DNA of 64,000 nucleotides from NCBI RefSeq assembly GCF_003385215.1, contig NZ_PQHW01000006.1, positions 1 through 64,000 on the forward strand, in the 5' to 3' direction. A program made the position numbers and the translations under genes. The stretch is from Amycolatopsis thermalba. GTDB taxonomy: Bacteria > Actinomycetota > Actinomycetes > Mycobacteriales > Pseudonocardiaceae. Shown here in pieces: positions 28,312 to 37,062 of the stretch; the first letter of the stretch is position 1, and each line of letters opens with the position of its first letter. The notes under the pieces were generated by a model, which did no database searches, was not told the origin of the DNA, and was given only the letters and a program-made list of their open reading frames with translations.

Positions 28312-29247
28312 ATGGCAGGTTGGGTGCGTGCTGCGCGCCGTACGGCGGCCTCGATCGGCCTCGCCGCGGCGCTGCTCACGACGGGCGTCGCCTGTACCGG
28401 CGACGAGACCGCGAGCACTGGTGGTGAAGTTTCCACTGGTCAGGGAGTTATCGGTGAGGCTCCGGTGGCCAGTGAGGCGGAGCTGGCGGCCAGCCCGACC
28501 GCCCAGGCGATCCGGGCCCGCGGCACGCTGATCGTCGGCGGCGACGAGAACCTGCCCCTGCTGTCGCAGCGGAATCCGATCACCGGGAGCACCGACGGAT
28601 TCGACGCGACACTCGGAAAAATGCTGGCGAAATACATCATCGGCCGGCCGAACGTCAACATCGTGACGACCACACCGGAAACGCGCGAAGCGATGTTGAA
28701 AACGGGCACCGTGGACGCGGTGATCCGGATCTACACGATCACGGCGGAACGGGCGCAGCGGGTCGCGTTCGCCGGGCCGTACCTGCTGTCCGGGCAGGCG
28801 ATCGCCACGCTCAAGGGCACCACCGGCATCGACGACCCCGCCGACCTCAACGGCAAGACCGTCCTGGCGGTGGCCGGGACGACCAGCGTGGCGGCGATCC
28901 AGCAGCGCGCGCCCGGCGCGAAGATCACCACGTTCGGCACGGCCGAGGAGTGCGTGCAGGCGCTGGAGCAGGGCAAGGGCGACGCGTACGTGCACGATCT
29001 GACCGTGCTGGCGGGCGAGGCGCAACTGGACTCGAAGCTGCAGATCAGCGGGCAGCCGTTCACCAGCGAGCCGTACGGCATCGGCCTCAAGCTCGACGAC
29101 GACACGTTCAAGCGGTTCGTCAACGACTGGCTGCGCAAGATCGAGGCCGCCGGGCTGTGGCAGCGCGCCTGGCAGGAGACGCTGGGCACGGTGGTGACTG
29201 GCGCACCCCCGTCCCCACCAGCGATCGGCTCAGTCCCCGGCTCATAG
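28312..29247 (+). CDS. Amino-acid ABC transporter substrate-binding lipoprotein (GlnH-like)
   Basis: 311 residues from ATG 28312, with GGAG suitably placed upstream; ATG 28300 is an alternative. The signal peptide ends LLTTGVAC, a slightly atypical lipobox with the anchoring cysteine. The rest is a type 2 periplasmic-binding fold: LIVGGDENLPLLSQRNPITG, GFDATLGKMLAKYI, VDAVIRIYTITAERAQRVAF and EPYGIGLKLDDDTF. It probably binds glutamine, glutamate or a related ligand. No permease or ATPase genes flank it, so it is an orphan receptor or shares a distant transporter. Confidence 0.85.
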   Translation: MAGWVRAARRTAASIGLAAALLTTGVACTGDETASTGGEVSTGQGVIGEAPVASEAELAASPTAQAIRARGTLIVGGDENLPLLSQRNPITGSTDGFDATLGKMLAKYIIGRPNVNIVTTTPETREAMLKTGTVDAVIRIYTITAERAQRVAFAGPYLLSGQAIATLKGTTGIDDPADLNGKTVLAVAGTTSVAAIQQRAPGAKITTFGTAEECVQALEQGKGDAYVHDLTVLAGEAQLDSKLQISGQPFTSEPYGIGLKLDDDTFKRFVNDWLRKIEAAGLWQRAWQETLGTVVTGAPPSPPAIGSVPGS

Positions 29248-29250
29248 CCA

Positions 29251-29352
29251 CGCGAGTCCCACGCTCCGCCCCGCGAGTCCCACGCTCCGGCGCGCGAGTT
29301 CCGCGTTCCGGCGCGCGAGTTCTGCGCTCCGGCGCGCGAGTTCCGCACTCGG
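29251..29352. repeat. Array of five 20-21 bp GCGAGT units, forward
   Basis: Five consecutive degenerate units of the form CGCGAGTYCYRCGYTCCGG begin four bases after the binding-protein stop. Units start near 29251, 29272, 29291, 29312 and 29333. The same unit recurs at 29.6 kb and 33.4 kb. Each contains weak internal symmetry around GCGAGTTCNNCGNTC. No coding function is apparent. Confidence 0.85.
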
Positions 29353-29365
29353 GTGGCCGGGTGCC

Positions 29366-29581
29366 GTGCGGCTCCTAGTAGTCGCCCACCGTCAGGAGTT
29401 GTGGACGGGCGCGGTCTTGGCGGTGAGGCGAAGCAGGGCGGGGCTCGTAGGCGCGGAAGGCGCACTCGTGCTACCGCCAGCCCACGACTGCCCCCAGGTC
29501 CAGTTCCCCGGCGTGCCTGGGGACGAACTCCGCCGGGCGGCCGTGGACGGCTCCTGCCCCGCCCTGAACCTGCCGCACTGA
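29366..29581 (+). CDS. Possible 71-residue small protein between repeat arrays
   Basis: A GTG-started frame of 71 residues ([20 protein letters not shown] to [12 protein letters not shown]) lies exactly between two arrays of the 21 bp unit. It has two cysteines and no recognised domain. No convincing ribosome-binding site is seen. It may be chance coding capacity; listed because it is the only plausible gene in a 485 bp gap. Confidence 0.2.
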   Translation: MRLLVVAHRQELWTGAVLAVRRSRAGLVGAEGALVLPPAHDCPQVQFPGVPGDELRRAAVDGSCPALNLPH

Positions 29582-29590
29582 CCTCTCGCC

Positions 29591-29698
29591 CGCGCGAGTC
29601 CCGCGCTCGGCCCGCGCGTCCTGTGTTCCGGCGCGGGAGTTCCACATTCGGAGCCGCGAGTCCCACGCTCCCGCAGGCGAGTTCTGCGTTCGCGCGGG
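29591..29698. repeat. Second forward array of 20-21 bp GCGAGT units
   Basis: Five more degenerate units, such as CGCGAGTCCCGCGCTCGG, GCGGGAGTTCCACATTCGG and CGAGTCCCACGCTCC, end about 30 bp before the flavin oxidoreductase start. Divergence between units is higher than in the first array. Confidence 0.8.
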
Positions 29699-29732
29699 AA
29701 GACGTGCGGGCGGGTGCGCGTTGGACGTTGCC

Positions 29733-30722
29733 GTGAAGCCGCTATCCGACGTCGCGCTGTCCGTGCTGGACCTGTCCCCCATTCCGAGCGGCGCGGACGC
29801 GCGCACCGCGCTCCGCAACACCGTCGAGCTGGCCCGGCAGACCGAGCGGCTCGGCTACCGGCGGTTCTGGGTCGCCGAGCACCACAACATGCCGGGCATC
29901 GCGAGTTCGGCCACGGCGGTCCTGATGAGCCACGTCGCGGCGGCGACCGAAAGCATCCGCGTCGGCTCCGGCGGCATCATGCTGCCCAACCACGCGCCGC
30001 TGGTGGTGGCCGAGCAGTTCGGGATGCTGGAGGCGTTCCACCCCGGCCGCATCGACCTCGGCATCGGCCGGGCACCGGGCACCGACCAGCGCACGGCGAT
30101 CGCGTTGCGTGGTTCGGCGCAGGCGCTGGGCGCGGACGACTTCCCGCAGCAGCTGTCCGAGCTGATGGACTACTTCGACGGCAAGGGCGCGGTGCGGGCG
30201 GTGCCGAGGTACAAGCCGCCGGTGTGGCTGCTCGGGTCGAGCGGGTTCAGCGCGCGGCTGGCCGGGTCGCTCGGGCTGCCGTTCGCGTTCGCGCACCACT
30301 TCAGCGCCCGCAACACGATCCCGGCGGTGGAGCTGTACCGCGAGTCGTTCCAGCCGTCGGAGGCGCTGTCCGAGCCCTACGTGATGCTCGGCGCGGCGGT
30401 GATCTGCGCGGAGACCGACGACCGGGCGCGGTGGCTGGCCGGGCCGAGCGGCCTGCAGTTCCTCCAGCTGCGGCGCGGCAACCCGATCCCGCTGCCGACG
30501 CCCGAGGAGGCCGCCGGGTACCCGTACTCGGAGATCGACCGGCACTTCGTGGACGAACGCCTGGGCACGACGATCCACGGCTCACCGTCGACGGTCCGCA
30601 AGGGCCTGGAGACGCTGGTCAGCGACACCGGCGCCGATGAGATCATGATCACGACGATGGTCCACGGCGAGGCCGACCGGCTGCGCTCCTACGAGCTGGT
30701 GGCCGACCTCACCCACGCCTGA
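29733..30722 (+). CDS. LLM-class flavin-dependent oxidoreductase
   Basis: 329 residues from GTG 29733 ([15 protein letters not shown]); a TTG at 29721 in the same frame would add four residues. It is a luciferase-like TIM barrel: [40 protein letters not shown] and [12 protein letters not shown] are characteristic of the bacterial luciferase-like family that uses FMN or F420. The substrate is unknown. It is transcribed alone and followed by repeat-rich spacer. Confidence 0.85.
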   Translation: MKPLSDVALSVLDLSPIPSGADARTALRNTVELARQTERLGYRRFWVAEHHNMPGIASSATAVLMSHVAAATESIRVGSGGIMLPNHAPLVVAEQFGMLEAFHPGRIDLGIGRAPGTDQRTAIALRGSAQALGADDFPQQLSELMDYFDGKGAVRAVPRYKPPVWLLGSSGFSARLAGSLGLPFAFAHHFSARNTIPAVELYRESFQPSEALSEPYVMLGAAVICAETDDRARWLAGPSGLQFLQLRRGNPIPLPTPEEAAGYPYSEIDRHFVDERLGTTIHGSPSTVRKGLETLVSDTGADEIMITTMVHGEADRLRSYELVADLTHA

Positions 30723-31151
30723 GCCCAAGCCCGGCACGGCAGGTCGGGCGGCCTCCGCCAACCCGCTAGCGTCCGGCCTCGCCCGTGATGGCCAACGGCC
30801 CGCCGCGTTGAGCCCGGACCCGCGCGGCGGGCCGGGCGGCCTCCGTTAACCCGCCCGCCGCACCGCAGCCTCCGGCCGCGCCCGCGGCTAGGACCGCCAA
30901 GCGCTCCGCACCGGCGGCATCCCGCCGCCGGCCACACGAGAACCAGCCCGCGCCACCCCACACTGAGCCCGCCGACCGCACCGGCGGCATCCTGCTGCCG
31001 GCCCACGCGAGAACCGGCCGGGCGCACGCGCAGAACCCGCGCGCGCCGCAGCCTTCGGCTCCAGGCGCAGCTCCGCAGCGACCCTGAATTCCCAAGCCAC
31101 CCGCGCTGCGCCGGGCAGGCCGCAACCGCCCGCCCGGCCTCGCCGCTCGGT
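30723..31151. repeat. Repeat-rich spacer with copies of the downstream gene's 3' end
   Basis: This 429 bp convergent spacer holds the unit GCACCGGCGGCATCC at 30901-30933 and 30976-31003; a third copy (31165-31197) lies inside the last codons of the following methyltransferase gene. Another pair, GGGCGGCCTCCGCCAACCCG and GGGCGGCCTCCGTTAACCCG, lies at about 30.74 and 30.83 kb. Reading copy one on the minus strand gives GMPPVRSAW plus a stop, mirroring the methyltransferase C-terminus. No separate gene is supported. Confidence 0.6.
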
Positions 31152-32444
31152 TCAGGACAGCCAGGCGCTCCGCACCGGCGGCATCCCGCTGCCGCCGCGG
31201 GCCGTCGGCTTCACCGCCAGGATCTGGTTCACCCCGATGGCCCCGCTTTCGAAGCTCAGCGCGCACGCGGCCATGTACAGCCGCCACACCCGCGCCCGTC
31301 CCGCGCCGCCCAGGCGGACCGCCTCGGCCCAGTTCGCCTCCAGGTTCGCCACCCACGCGCGCAGCGTGCGCCCGTAGTGCTCGCGCAGCGCCTCCACGTC
31401 CCGCACCTCGAAGCCGGCCTCCTCGATCGCCGCGGCCATCACGCTCACCGGCTCCAGCTCGCCGTCCGGGAAGACGTACCGGTCGATGAACGACGTCTTC
31501 TGGTTCCGCGGCGGCACCGACGGGTGCCGCGAGATGGCGTGGTTGAGCAACCGCCCCTCCGGCCGCAGCAGGTCGAACAGCGACTTCGCGTACACCGGCA
31601 GCATCGACGCGCCCACGTGCTCGGCCATCCCGATGCTGGAGATCGCGTCGAACGGCCCGTCGGACACCTCGCGGTAGTCCTGCACCCGGATCTCCACCAG
31701 GTCCGACAGCCCCTCCTCGGCGACCCGCTTGCGCGCGAAGTCCGCCTGCGCCTGCGACAGCGTGACGCCGACCGCGTGCGCGCCGTACTCCTTGGCGGCG
31801 TGGATGACGAAGGTGCCCCAGCCGCAGCCGACGTCGAGCACCCGCATCCCCTCGCGCAACCCGAGCTTGCGCGCCACCAGGTCGACCTTCGCGGTCTGCG
31901 CCTCCTCCAGCGTGGTCTCCGGCTTCGGCCACACCGCGCACGAGTACGTCATCGACGGCCCGAGCACGAGCGCGTAGAAGTCGTTGCCCACGTCGTAGTG
32001 GTGCGAGATGGCGGCCGCGTCACGGCGCCGGGAGTGCATGCGCCCGGCGAGCTTGATCTCCTCCGGCGGCGGTTTCGGCGGGAACCCCACGATGCCCAGC
32101 TTCAGCGCCGCCTTGGCCAGGTCGCGCCGCACCGCCCAGGTGAGGTCCACGTCGAAGTCGACGTCGTAGACCAGATCGTGCAGCCGCTCCAGGGCTTCCA
32201 CGAACGGCCCCTCGACGTCGAGCTCGCCGGCGACGTGCGCCCGCGTCACGCCCAGCTCGTTCGGCGCCCACAGCAGGCGCCGCAACGCGCGGCGGTGTTT
32301 GAGGTGCAGCACCGGCGCGTCCGGCGGCCCGGTTTCACTGCCGTCCCAGCAACGAATCCGGATCGGGACGTTCTGACCGAGCGCCGTGTGCAGGAGTTCC
32401 CCTACGGCGCCGGCGACTCCACCTGCGCTACCCACGAACTTCAT
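31152..32444 (-). CDS. Cyclopropane-fatty-acyl-phospholipid synthase family methyltransferase
   Basis: 430 residues. SAM site VLDVGCGWGTFVIHAAKEYG; substrate-side family sequences AISHHYDVGNDFYALVLGPS, MTYSCAVW, IGMAEHVG and IDRYVFPDGEL. Such enzymes add a methylene or methyl group to double bonds of membrane fatty acids, as in mycobacterial UfaA1 and CmaA-type enzymes. The last about 15 residues (GGSGMPPVRSAWLS) do not look conserved and coincide with a repeat copied in the downstream spacer, so the original C-terminus may have been replaced. Confidence 0.9.
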   Translation of the reverse strand: MKFVGSAGGVAGAVGELLHTALGQNVPIRIRCWDGSETGPPDAPVLHLKHRRALRRLLWAPNELGVTRAHVAGELDVEGPFVEALERLHDLVYDVDFDVDLTWAVRRDLAKAALKLGIVGFPPKPPPEEIKLAGRMHSRRRDAAAISHHYDVGNDFYALVLGPSMTYSCAVWPKPETTLEEAQTAKVDLVARKLGLREGMRVLDVGCGWGTFVIHAAKEYGAHAVGVTLSQAQADFARKRVAEEGLSDLVEIRVQDYREVSDGPFDAISSIGMAEHVGASMLPVYAKSLFDLLRPEGRLLNHAISRHPSVPPRNQKTSFIDRYVFPDGELEPVSVMAAAIEEAGFEVRDVEALREHYGRTLRAWVANLEANWAEAVRLGGAGRARVWRLYMAACALSFESGAIGVNQILAVKPTARGGSGMPPVRSAWLS

Positions 32445-32474
32445 TCAAGCACGCGCGCGGCGAAATCGCTTGTA

Positions 32475-33278
32475 TCAGCGAAGTAATTCACCAATGGTGT
32501 GCAGCACAGGTGCCAGAATCACCAGATCATCCCGTTTGCCGGAAACGCATTCGGTGATGCCCGCGCCCACGACCTCGAACTCCGCGAGCGCACGCAGCCC
32601 GTCGACGAGCTGCGACACGGTCATCCCATCGGGTTCCGGGTAGTCCATTCCGGCGAACGCGGAGGGGTCCAGGACATCGAGATCGACGTGCACGTACAGC
32701 CGTTCGATACCGGCATCCCGGACTTCGGCGACAATCCGTGACGGTTCCCCCGAAACCAGCCGGACCCGGCCCGCCTCGATTTCGTCCCGTTCCGCCGGAT
32801 CCAGCGCCCGCGCCCCGACGAGCACCGCACGGCCCGGCTCGACCGCGGGCGCGGCCGCGAACGCCGGATCGCCGTCGCCGAGCAGCGACCGCAGCACCAT
32901 CCCGTGGAAGGCGCCGGACGGCGAGCCGGCCGGGGTGTTGAGGTCGCCGTGCGCGTCGAACCACGCCACGCCGAAGCGTTCGCCGTGCCGGGCCCGGGCG
33001 GCGGCGACGGGCACCAGGTCGGCGGCGCAGTCACCGCCGATGGTGAGCACCGGTCCGTCGGCGAGGGCCTCGGCGTGCCGCTTCCGGTTGTCCAGCAACG
33101 CTTCCCGGTTCGCGATCCCGTCCACGACCGGCGTTTCGCCCGCCTCCAGACGCACCTCGCGCACCGGCGCCCCGAGAACCTCCGCCGCCAACGCGGAAAG
33201 GGCCCGGCACCCCGCGGGCAGATCGCCCGCCCGGGGTGTCCGGGCCCCTTGCCACTGCGGTACCGCTTGGATCAGCAC
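32475..33278 (-). CDS. Arginase/agmatinase (ureohydrolase) family protein
   Basis: 267 residues from GTG. The manganese-binding motifs are recognisable: GGDCAADL (the usual GGDHS has Cys in place of His), AWFDAHGDLNTP and VHVDLDVLDPS. The family hydrolyses arginine, agmatine or related guanidino compounds to urea. The GGDC variant occurs in some actinobacterial members and may alter metal binding or substrate. The gene stands between the methyltransferase and pyc, with an inverted repeat array upstream. Confidence 0.85.
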   Translation of the reverse strand: MLIQAVPQWQGARTPRAGDLPAGCRALSALAAEVLGAPVREVRLEAGETPVVDGIANREALLDNRKRHAEALADGPVLTIGGDCAADLVPVAAARARHGERFGVAWFDAHGDLNTPAGSPSGAFHGMVLRSLLGDGDPAFAAAPAVEPGRAVLVGARALDPAERDEIEAGRVRLVSGEPSRIVAEVRDAGIERLYVHVDLDVLDPSAFAGMDYPEPDGMTVSQLVDGLRALAEFEVVGAGITECVSGKRDDLVILAPVLHTIGELLR

Positions 33279-33333
33279 GCACCGACCCTAACGACGGCAC
33301 GGGGGCCGCCGCACGCGGATTTCCCCGCCCGCC

Positions 33334-33481
33334 GAACTCGCGCTCACGAGCGCAGAACTCGCGAGCACGAGTGTGGGACTCGCGGGCGTGAGCGTGGGAC
33401 TCGCGGGCTGTCGGCTTCCGCGCGAGTCCTGCGTTCCGGTGCGCGAGTCCTGCGTTCCCGTGCGCGAGTTCTGCGTTCGGG
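33334..33481. repeat. Inverted pair of 21 bp-unit arrays after pyc
   Basis: Units in reverse orientation fill 33334-33406 (GAGCGCAGAACTCGCG type) and forward units fill 33420-33481 (CGCGAGTTCTGCGTTC type), separated by 13 bp. The two halves are mutually complementary and could form a long stem-loop starting right after the pyc stop codon. This suggests a role in transcript ending or 3' protection. Confidence 0.85.
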
Positions 33482-33483
33482 TG

Positions 33484-36400
33484 TTACTCCAGCACGATCA
33501 GCAGGTCACCGCCCTCGACCTGCTGGACCGAGTTGATCGCCAGGCGCACCACCTTGCCCGATTCGGACGCGGTGATCGCCGCCTCCATCTTCATCGCCTC
33601 GATGGTCGCGACCGTGGCGCCCGCGGCGACCTCGTCGCCCTCGGCCACCGACAGCGTGACCACACCGGCGAACGGCGCGGCGACGTGCTTCGGGTTGGAC
33701 TTGTCGGCCTTCTCCGCCGCCGGCAGGTCCGAGGCCACCGACCGGTCGCGCACCTGGATCGGCCGCAGCTGCCCGTTCAGCGTCGCCATCACCGTCCGCA
33801 TGCCGCGCTCGTCGGCCTCACCGACGGCCTCCAGCTCGAACAGCAGCCGCACGCCCGGCTCCAGGTCGACCGCGTACTCCTCGCCCGGGCGCAGACCGTA
33901 GAAGAAGTCCTTGCTGGACAGCACGCTGGTGTCGCCGTAGGCGCGGCGGTGCTCCTCGAACTCCTTGGTCGGCCCGGGGAACAGCAGCCGGTTGAGCGTC
34001 GCGCGGCGGTCCTTCGCCAGGCCCTCGCGGTCCTCGGCGGACAGCTCGGTCTCCGGCTTCGGTTCGGCGCGGCCCTCGAGCGCCTTGGTGCGGAACGGCT
34101 CCGGCCAGCCGCCGGGCGGGTCGCCCAGCTCGCCGCGCAGGAAGCCGATCACCGAGTCCGGGATGTCGTAGCGGTTCGGCTCGGCCTCGAACTTCTCCGG
34201 CTCGACCCCCGCGCCCACCAGGTGCAGCGCCAGGTCGCCGACCACCTTGGACGACGGCGTGACCTTGACCAGGTGGCCCAGGATGCGGTCGGCCGCCGCG
34301 TACATCGCCTCGATCTCCTCGAAGCGGTCGCCCAGCCCGAGCGCCTTGGCCTGCGTGCGCAGGTTGGACAGCTGACCGCCGGGGATCTCGTGGTCGTACA
34401 CGCGGCCGGTCGGCGAGGCCAGGCCCGCCTCGAACGGCGCGTAGATCTTGCGCACGATCTCCCAGTACGGCTCCAGGTCGCCGACCGCCCGCAAGCTCAG
34501 CCCGGACGGCCGCGGCGAGTGGTCGGTGGCCGCGACGATCGCCGACAGCGACGGCTGCGAGGTGGTGCCCGCCATCGACGCGACGGCGCCGTCCACCGCG
34601 TCCGCCCCGGCGCCGATCGCCGCCAGGTAGGTGCCCAGCTGGCCACCCGCGGTGTCGTGGGTGTGGATGTGCACCGGGAGGTCGAACTCCTTGCGCAGCG
34701 CGGAGACCAGCTTCTCCGCGGCCGGCGCGCGCAGCAGGCCGGCCATGTCCTTGATCGCCAGGACGTGCGCCCCGGCGCCGACGATCTGCTCGGCCAGCTT
34801 GAGGTAGTAGTCCAGCGTGTAGAGCTTCTCGCCGGGGTCGGACAGGTCCGAGGTGTAGCAGAGCGCGACCTCGGCGACGGCCTTCCCGGTCTCCCGCACG
34901 GCCTCGATGGCCGGGCGCATCTGCTCGACGTCGTTGAGGGCGTCGAAGATGCGGAAGATGTCGATGCCGGTGTTGGTGGCCTCCTCGACGAAGGCGTTGG
35001 TCACCTCGGTCGGGTACGGCGTGTAGCCGACCGTGTTCCGGCCGCGCAGCAGCATCTGCAGGCAGATGTTCGGCACCGCCTCGCGCAGCTTCGCCAGCCG
35101 CTCCCACGGGTCCTCGGCGAGGAACCGCAGCGCGACGTCGTAGGTCGCGCCGCCCCAGCACTCCAGGGACAGCAGCTGCGGCAGCGTGTGCGCCACGACC
35201 GGCGCGACGGCCAGCAGGTCCTTGGTGCGCACGCGGGTCGCCAGCAGCGACTGGTGCGCGTCGCGGAAGGTCGTGTCCGTGACGCCCAGCGTGGGCGACT
35301 CGCGCAGCCACCGCGCGAAGCCCTCCGGACCCAGCTCGGTCAGCTTTTGCTTCGACCCCGCCTGCGGCTCGGCCGAGGGCAGCGACGGCAGCTTCGTGGC
35401 CGGGTCGATCAGGCGCGGCCGCTCGCCGTGCGGCTTGTTGACCGTGACGTCGGCGAGGTAGGTCAGCAGCCGGGTGCCGCGGTCGGCGGAGTGCCGCGCG
35501 GTCAGCAGGTGCGGCCGCTCCTCGATGAACGAGGTGGTGACGCGCCCGGCGGCGAAGTCCGGGTCGTCGAGCACGGCCTGCAGGAACGGGATGTTCGTGG
35601 ACACGCCGCGGATGCGGAACTCGGCCAGCGCGCGGCGGGCGCGGCCCACCGCGGTCTTGAAGTCCCGGCCGCGGCAGGTGAGCTTCACCAGCATCGAGTC
35701 GAAGTGCGCGCTGATCTCGGTGCCGGCGAACGCGGTGCCGCCGTCGAGGCGGATGCCCGAACCGCCGGGCGAGCGGTAGGCGCTGATCATGCCCGTGTCC
35801 GGGCGGAACCCGTTGGCCGGGTCCTCGGTGGTGATGCGGCACTGCATCGCGGCGCCGCGCAGGTAGACCTTCTCCTGCGACAGGCCGAGGTCGGCGAGCG
35901 TCTCGCCGGAGGCGATGCGCAGCTGCGACTGCACCAGGTCGACGTCGGTGACCTCCTCGGTCACCGTGTGCTCGACCTGGATGCGCGGGTTCATCTCGAT
36001 GAAGACGTGGTTGCCGTCCCGGTCGAGCAGGAACTCGACGGTGCCCGCGTTGCGGTAGCCGATCTTGCGGGCGAACGCGACGGCGTCGTTGCAGATGCGG
36101 TCGCGCAGCTCAGGGGCAAGGTTGGGCGCGGGCGCCAGCTCGATGACCTTCTGGTGCCGCCGCTGGACCGAGCAGTCGCGCTCGAAGAGGTGGATGACGT
36201 TGCCGGCGCCGTCGGCGAGGATCTGGACCTCGATGTGCCGCGGGTCGACGACGGCCTTTTCCAGGAACACGGTCGGGTCGCCGAAGGCCGACTCGGCCTC
36301 GCGCATCGCGGCCTCGATCGACTCGCGCAGGTGCGCGGGATCGTTGACGCGGCGCATGCCGCGGCCGCCACCACCGGCGACGGCCTTGACGAAGACGGGG

Positions 36401-36858
36401 AACCCGATCTCCTCGGCCGCGGCGGTCAGCTCGTCGACGTTCGTGGACGGCTGCGACGAGCCGAGCACCGGCACCCCGGCCTCACGGGCGGCCGCGACGG
36501 CGCGCGCCTTGTTACCGGTCAGTTCCAGGATTTCCGCGCTCGGGCCGACGAAGGTGATGCCGGCTTCCTTGCACGCGCGCGCGAGATCGGGGTTCTCGGA
36601 CAGGAATCCGTAGCCGGGGTACACCGCGTCCGCACCGGCTTTCCGCGCGGCGCCGACGATCTCTTCCACGTCGAGGTAGGCGCGGACCGGGTGTCCCGGT
36701 TCGCCGATCTCGTAGGCCTCGTCGGCCTTCAGACGGTGCAGCGAGTTGCGGTCCTCGTGGGGGAACACCGCCACTGTGCCCGCGCCCAGCTCGTAGCCCG
36801 CGCGGAACGCCCGGATGGCGATTTCCCCGCGGTTGGCGACCAGCACCTTGCGAAACAT
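33484..36858 (-). CDS. pyc: Pyruvate carboxylase
   Basis: 1124 residues from ATG 36858 (MFRKVLVANRGEIAIRAF), with AAGGA upstream; 21 extra in-frame residues upstream are not supported. Biotin carboxylase domain to about 450 (ATP-grasp glycine loop KAVAGGGGRGMR), carboxyltransferase about 530-800 (DTTFRDAHQSLLATRVRT), conserved PYC/OADA region, and C-terminal biotinyl domain with AMKMEAA and biotinylated K1090. It makes oxaloacetate from pyruvate and bicarbonate to refill the TCA cycle. Confidence 0.97.
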   Translation of the reverse strand: MFRKVLVANRGEIAIRAFRAGYELGAGTVAVFPHEDRNSLHRLKADEAYEIGEPGHPVRAYLDVEEIVGAARKAGADAVYPGYGFLSENPDLARACKEAGITFVGPSAEILELTGNKARAVAAAREAGVPVLGSSQPSTNVDELTAAAEEIGFPVFVKAVAGGGGRGMRRVNDPAHLRESIEAAMREAESAFGDPTVFLEKAVVDPRHIEVQILADGAGNVIHLFERDCSVQRRHQKVIELAPAPNLAPELRDRICNDAVAFARKIGYRNAGTVEFLLDRDGNHVFIEMNPRIQVEHTVTEEVTDVDLVQSQLRIASGETLADLGLSQEKVYLRGAAMQCRITTEDPANGFRPDTGMISAYRSPGGSGIRLDGGTAFAGTEISAHFDSMLVKLTCRGRDFKTAVGRARRALAEFRIRGVSTNIPFLQAVLDDPDFAAGRVTTSFIEERPHLLTARHSADRGTRLLTYLADVTVNKPHGERPRLIDPATKLPSLPSAEPQAGSKQKLTELGPEGFARWLRESPTLGVTDTTFRDAHQSLLATRVRTKDLLAVAPVVAHTLPQLLSLECWGGATYDVALRFLAEDPWERLAKLREAVPNICLQMLLRGRNTVGYTPYPTEVTNAFVEEATNTGIDIFRIFDALNDVEQMRPAIEAVRETGKAVAEVALCYTSDLSDPGEKLYTLDYYLKLAEQIVGAGAHVLAIKDMAGLLRAPAAEKLVSALRKEFDLPVHIHTHDTAGGQLGTYLAAIGAGADAVDGAVASMAGTTSQPSLSAIVAATDHSPRPSGLSLRAVGDLEPYWEIVRKIYAPFEAGLASPTGRVYDHEIPGGQLSNLRTQAKALGLGDRFEEIEAMYAAADRILGHLVKVTPSSKVVGDLALHLVGAGVEPEKFEAEPNRYDIPDSVIGFLRGELGDPPGGWPEPFRTKALEGRAEPKPETELSAEDREGLAKDRRATLNRLLFPGPTKEFEEHRRAYGDTSVLSSKDFFYGLRPGEEYAVDLEPGVRLLFELEAVGEADERGMRTVMATLNGQLRPIQVRDRSVASDLPAAEKADKSNPKHVAAPFAGVVTLSVAEGDEVAAGATVATIEAMKMEAAITASESGKVVRLAINSVQQVEGGDLLIVLE

Positions 36859-37027
36859 GCCCGGTCCTTCCCTGTTCACGGATCGGTAGTGCTGTGACGT
36901 TACCTTGCCGATCCCGCTCATCGGGAGTTCAGTCCCGGGTGATGGACATCATCCGGAACGTGCGCATGCCGCACAGTGGTGCGGGGTAATGCAGCTTCCT
37001 CGATTGCGTCGATAGAACCAACCACGC

Positions 37028-37056
37028 TTGACATGTGCGAAAATCGCACTAACCGT
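37028..37056 (+). promoter_or_regulatory. Leaderless promoter with operator in its spacer
   Basis: TTGACA (37028-37033) is followed after 17 bp by AACCGT (37051-37056). The spacer is filled by the perfect inverted repeat GTGCGA-AAA-TCGCAC (37035-37049). The GTG start at 37063 lies 6 bases after the -10, so the mRNA is probably leaderless. The repeat is a good candidate for autorepression by the Xre domain it controls. Confidence 0.65.
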
Positions 37057-37062
37057 GGCTGT

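Noticed and set aside
29251..29698. CRISPR-like repeats
   Set aside because: Units of 20-21 bp are contiguous, degenerate and lack spacers.
33373..36897. 1174-residue open frame antisense to pyc
   Set aside because: Shadow frame with no domain; its start includes the 21 bp repeat array.
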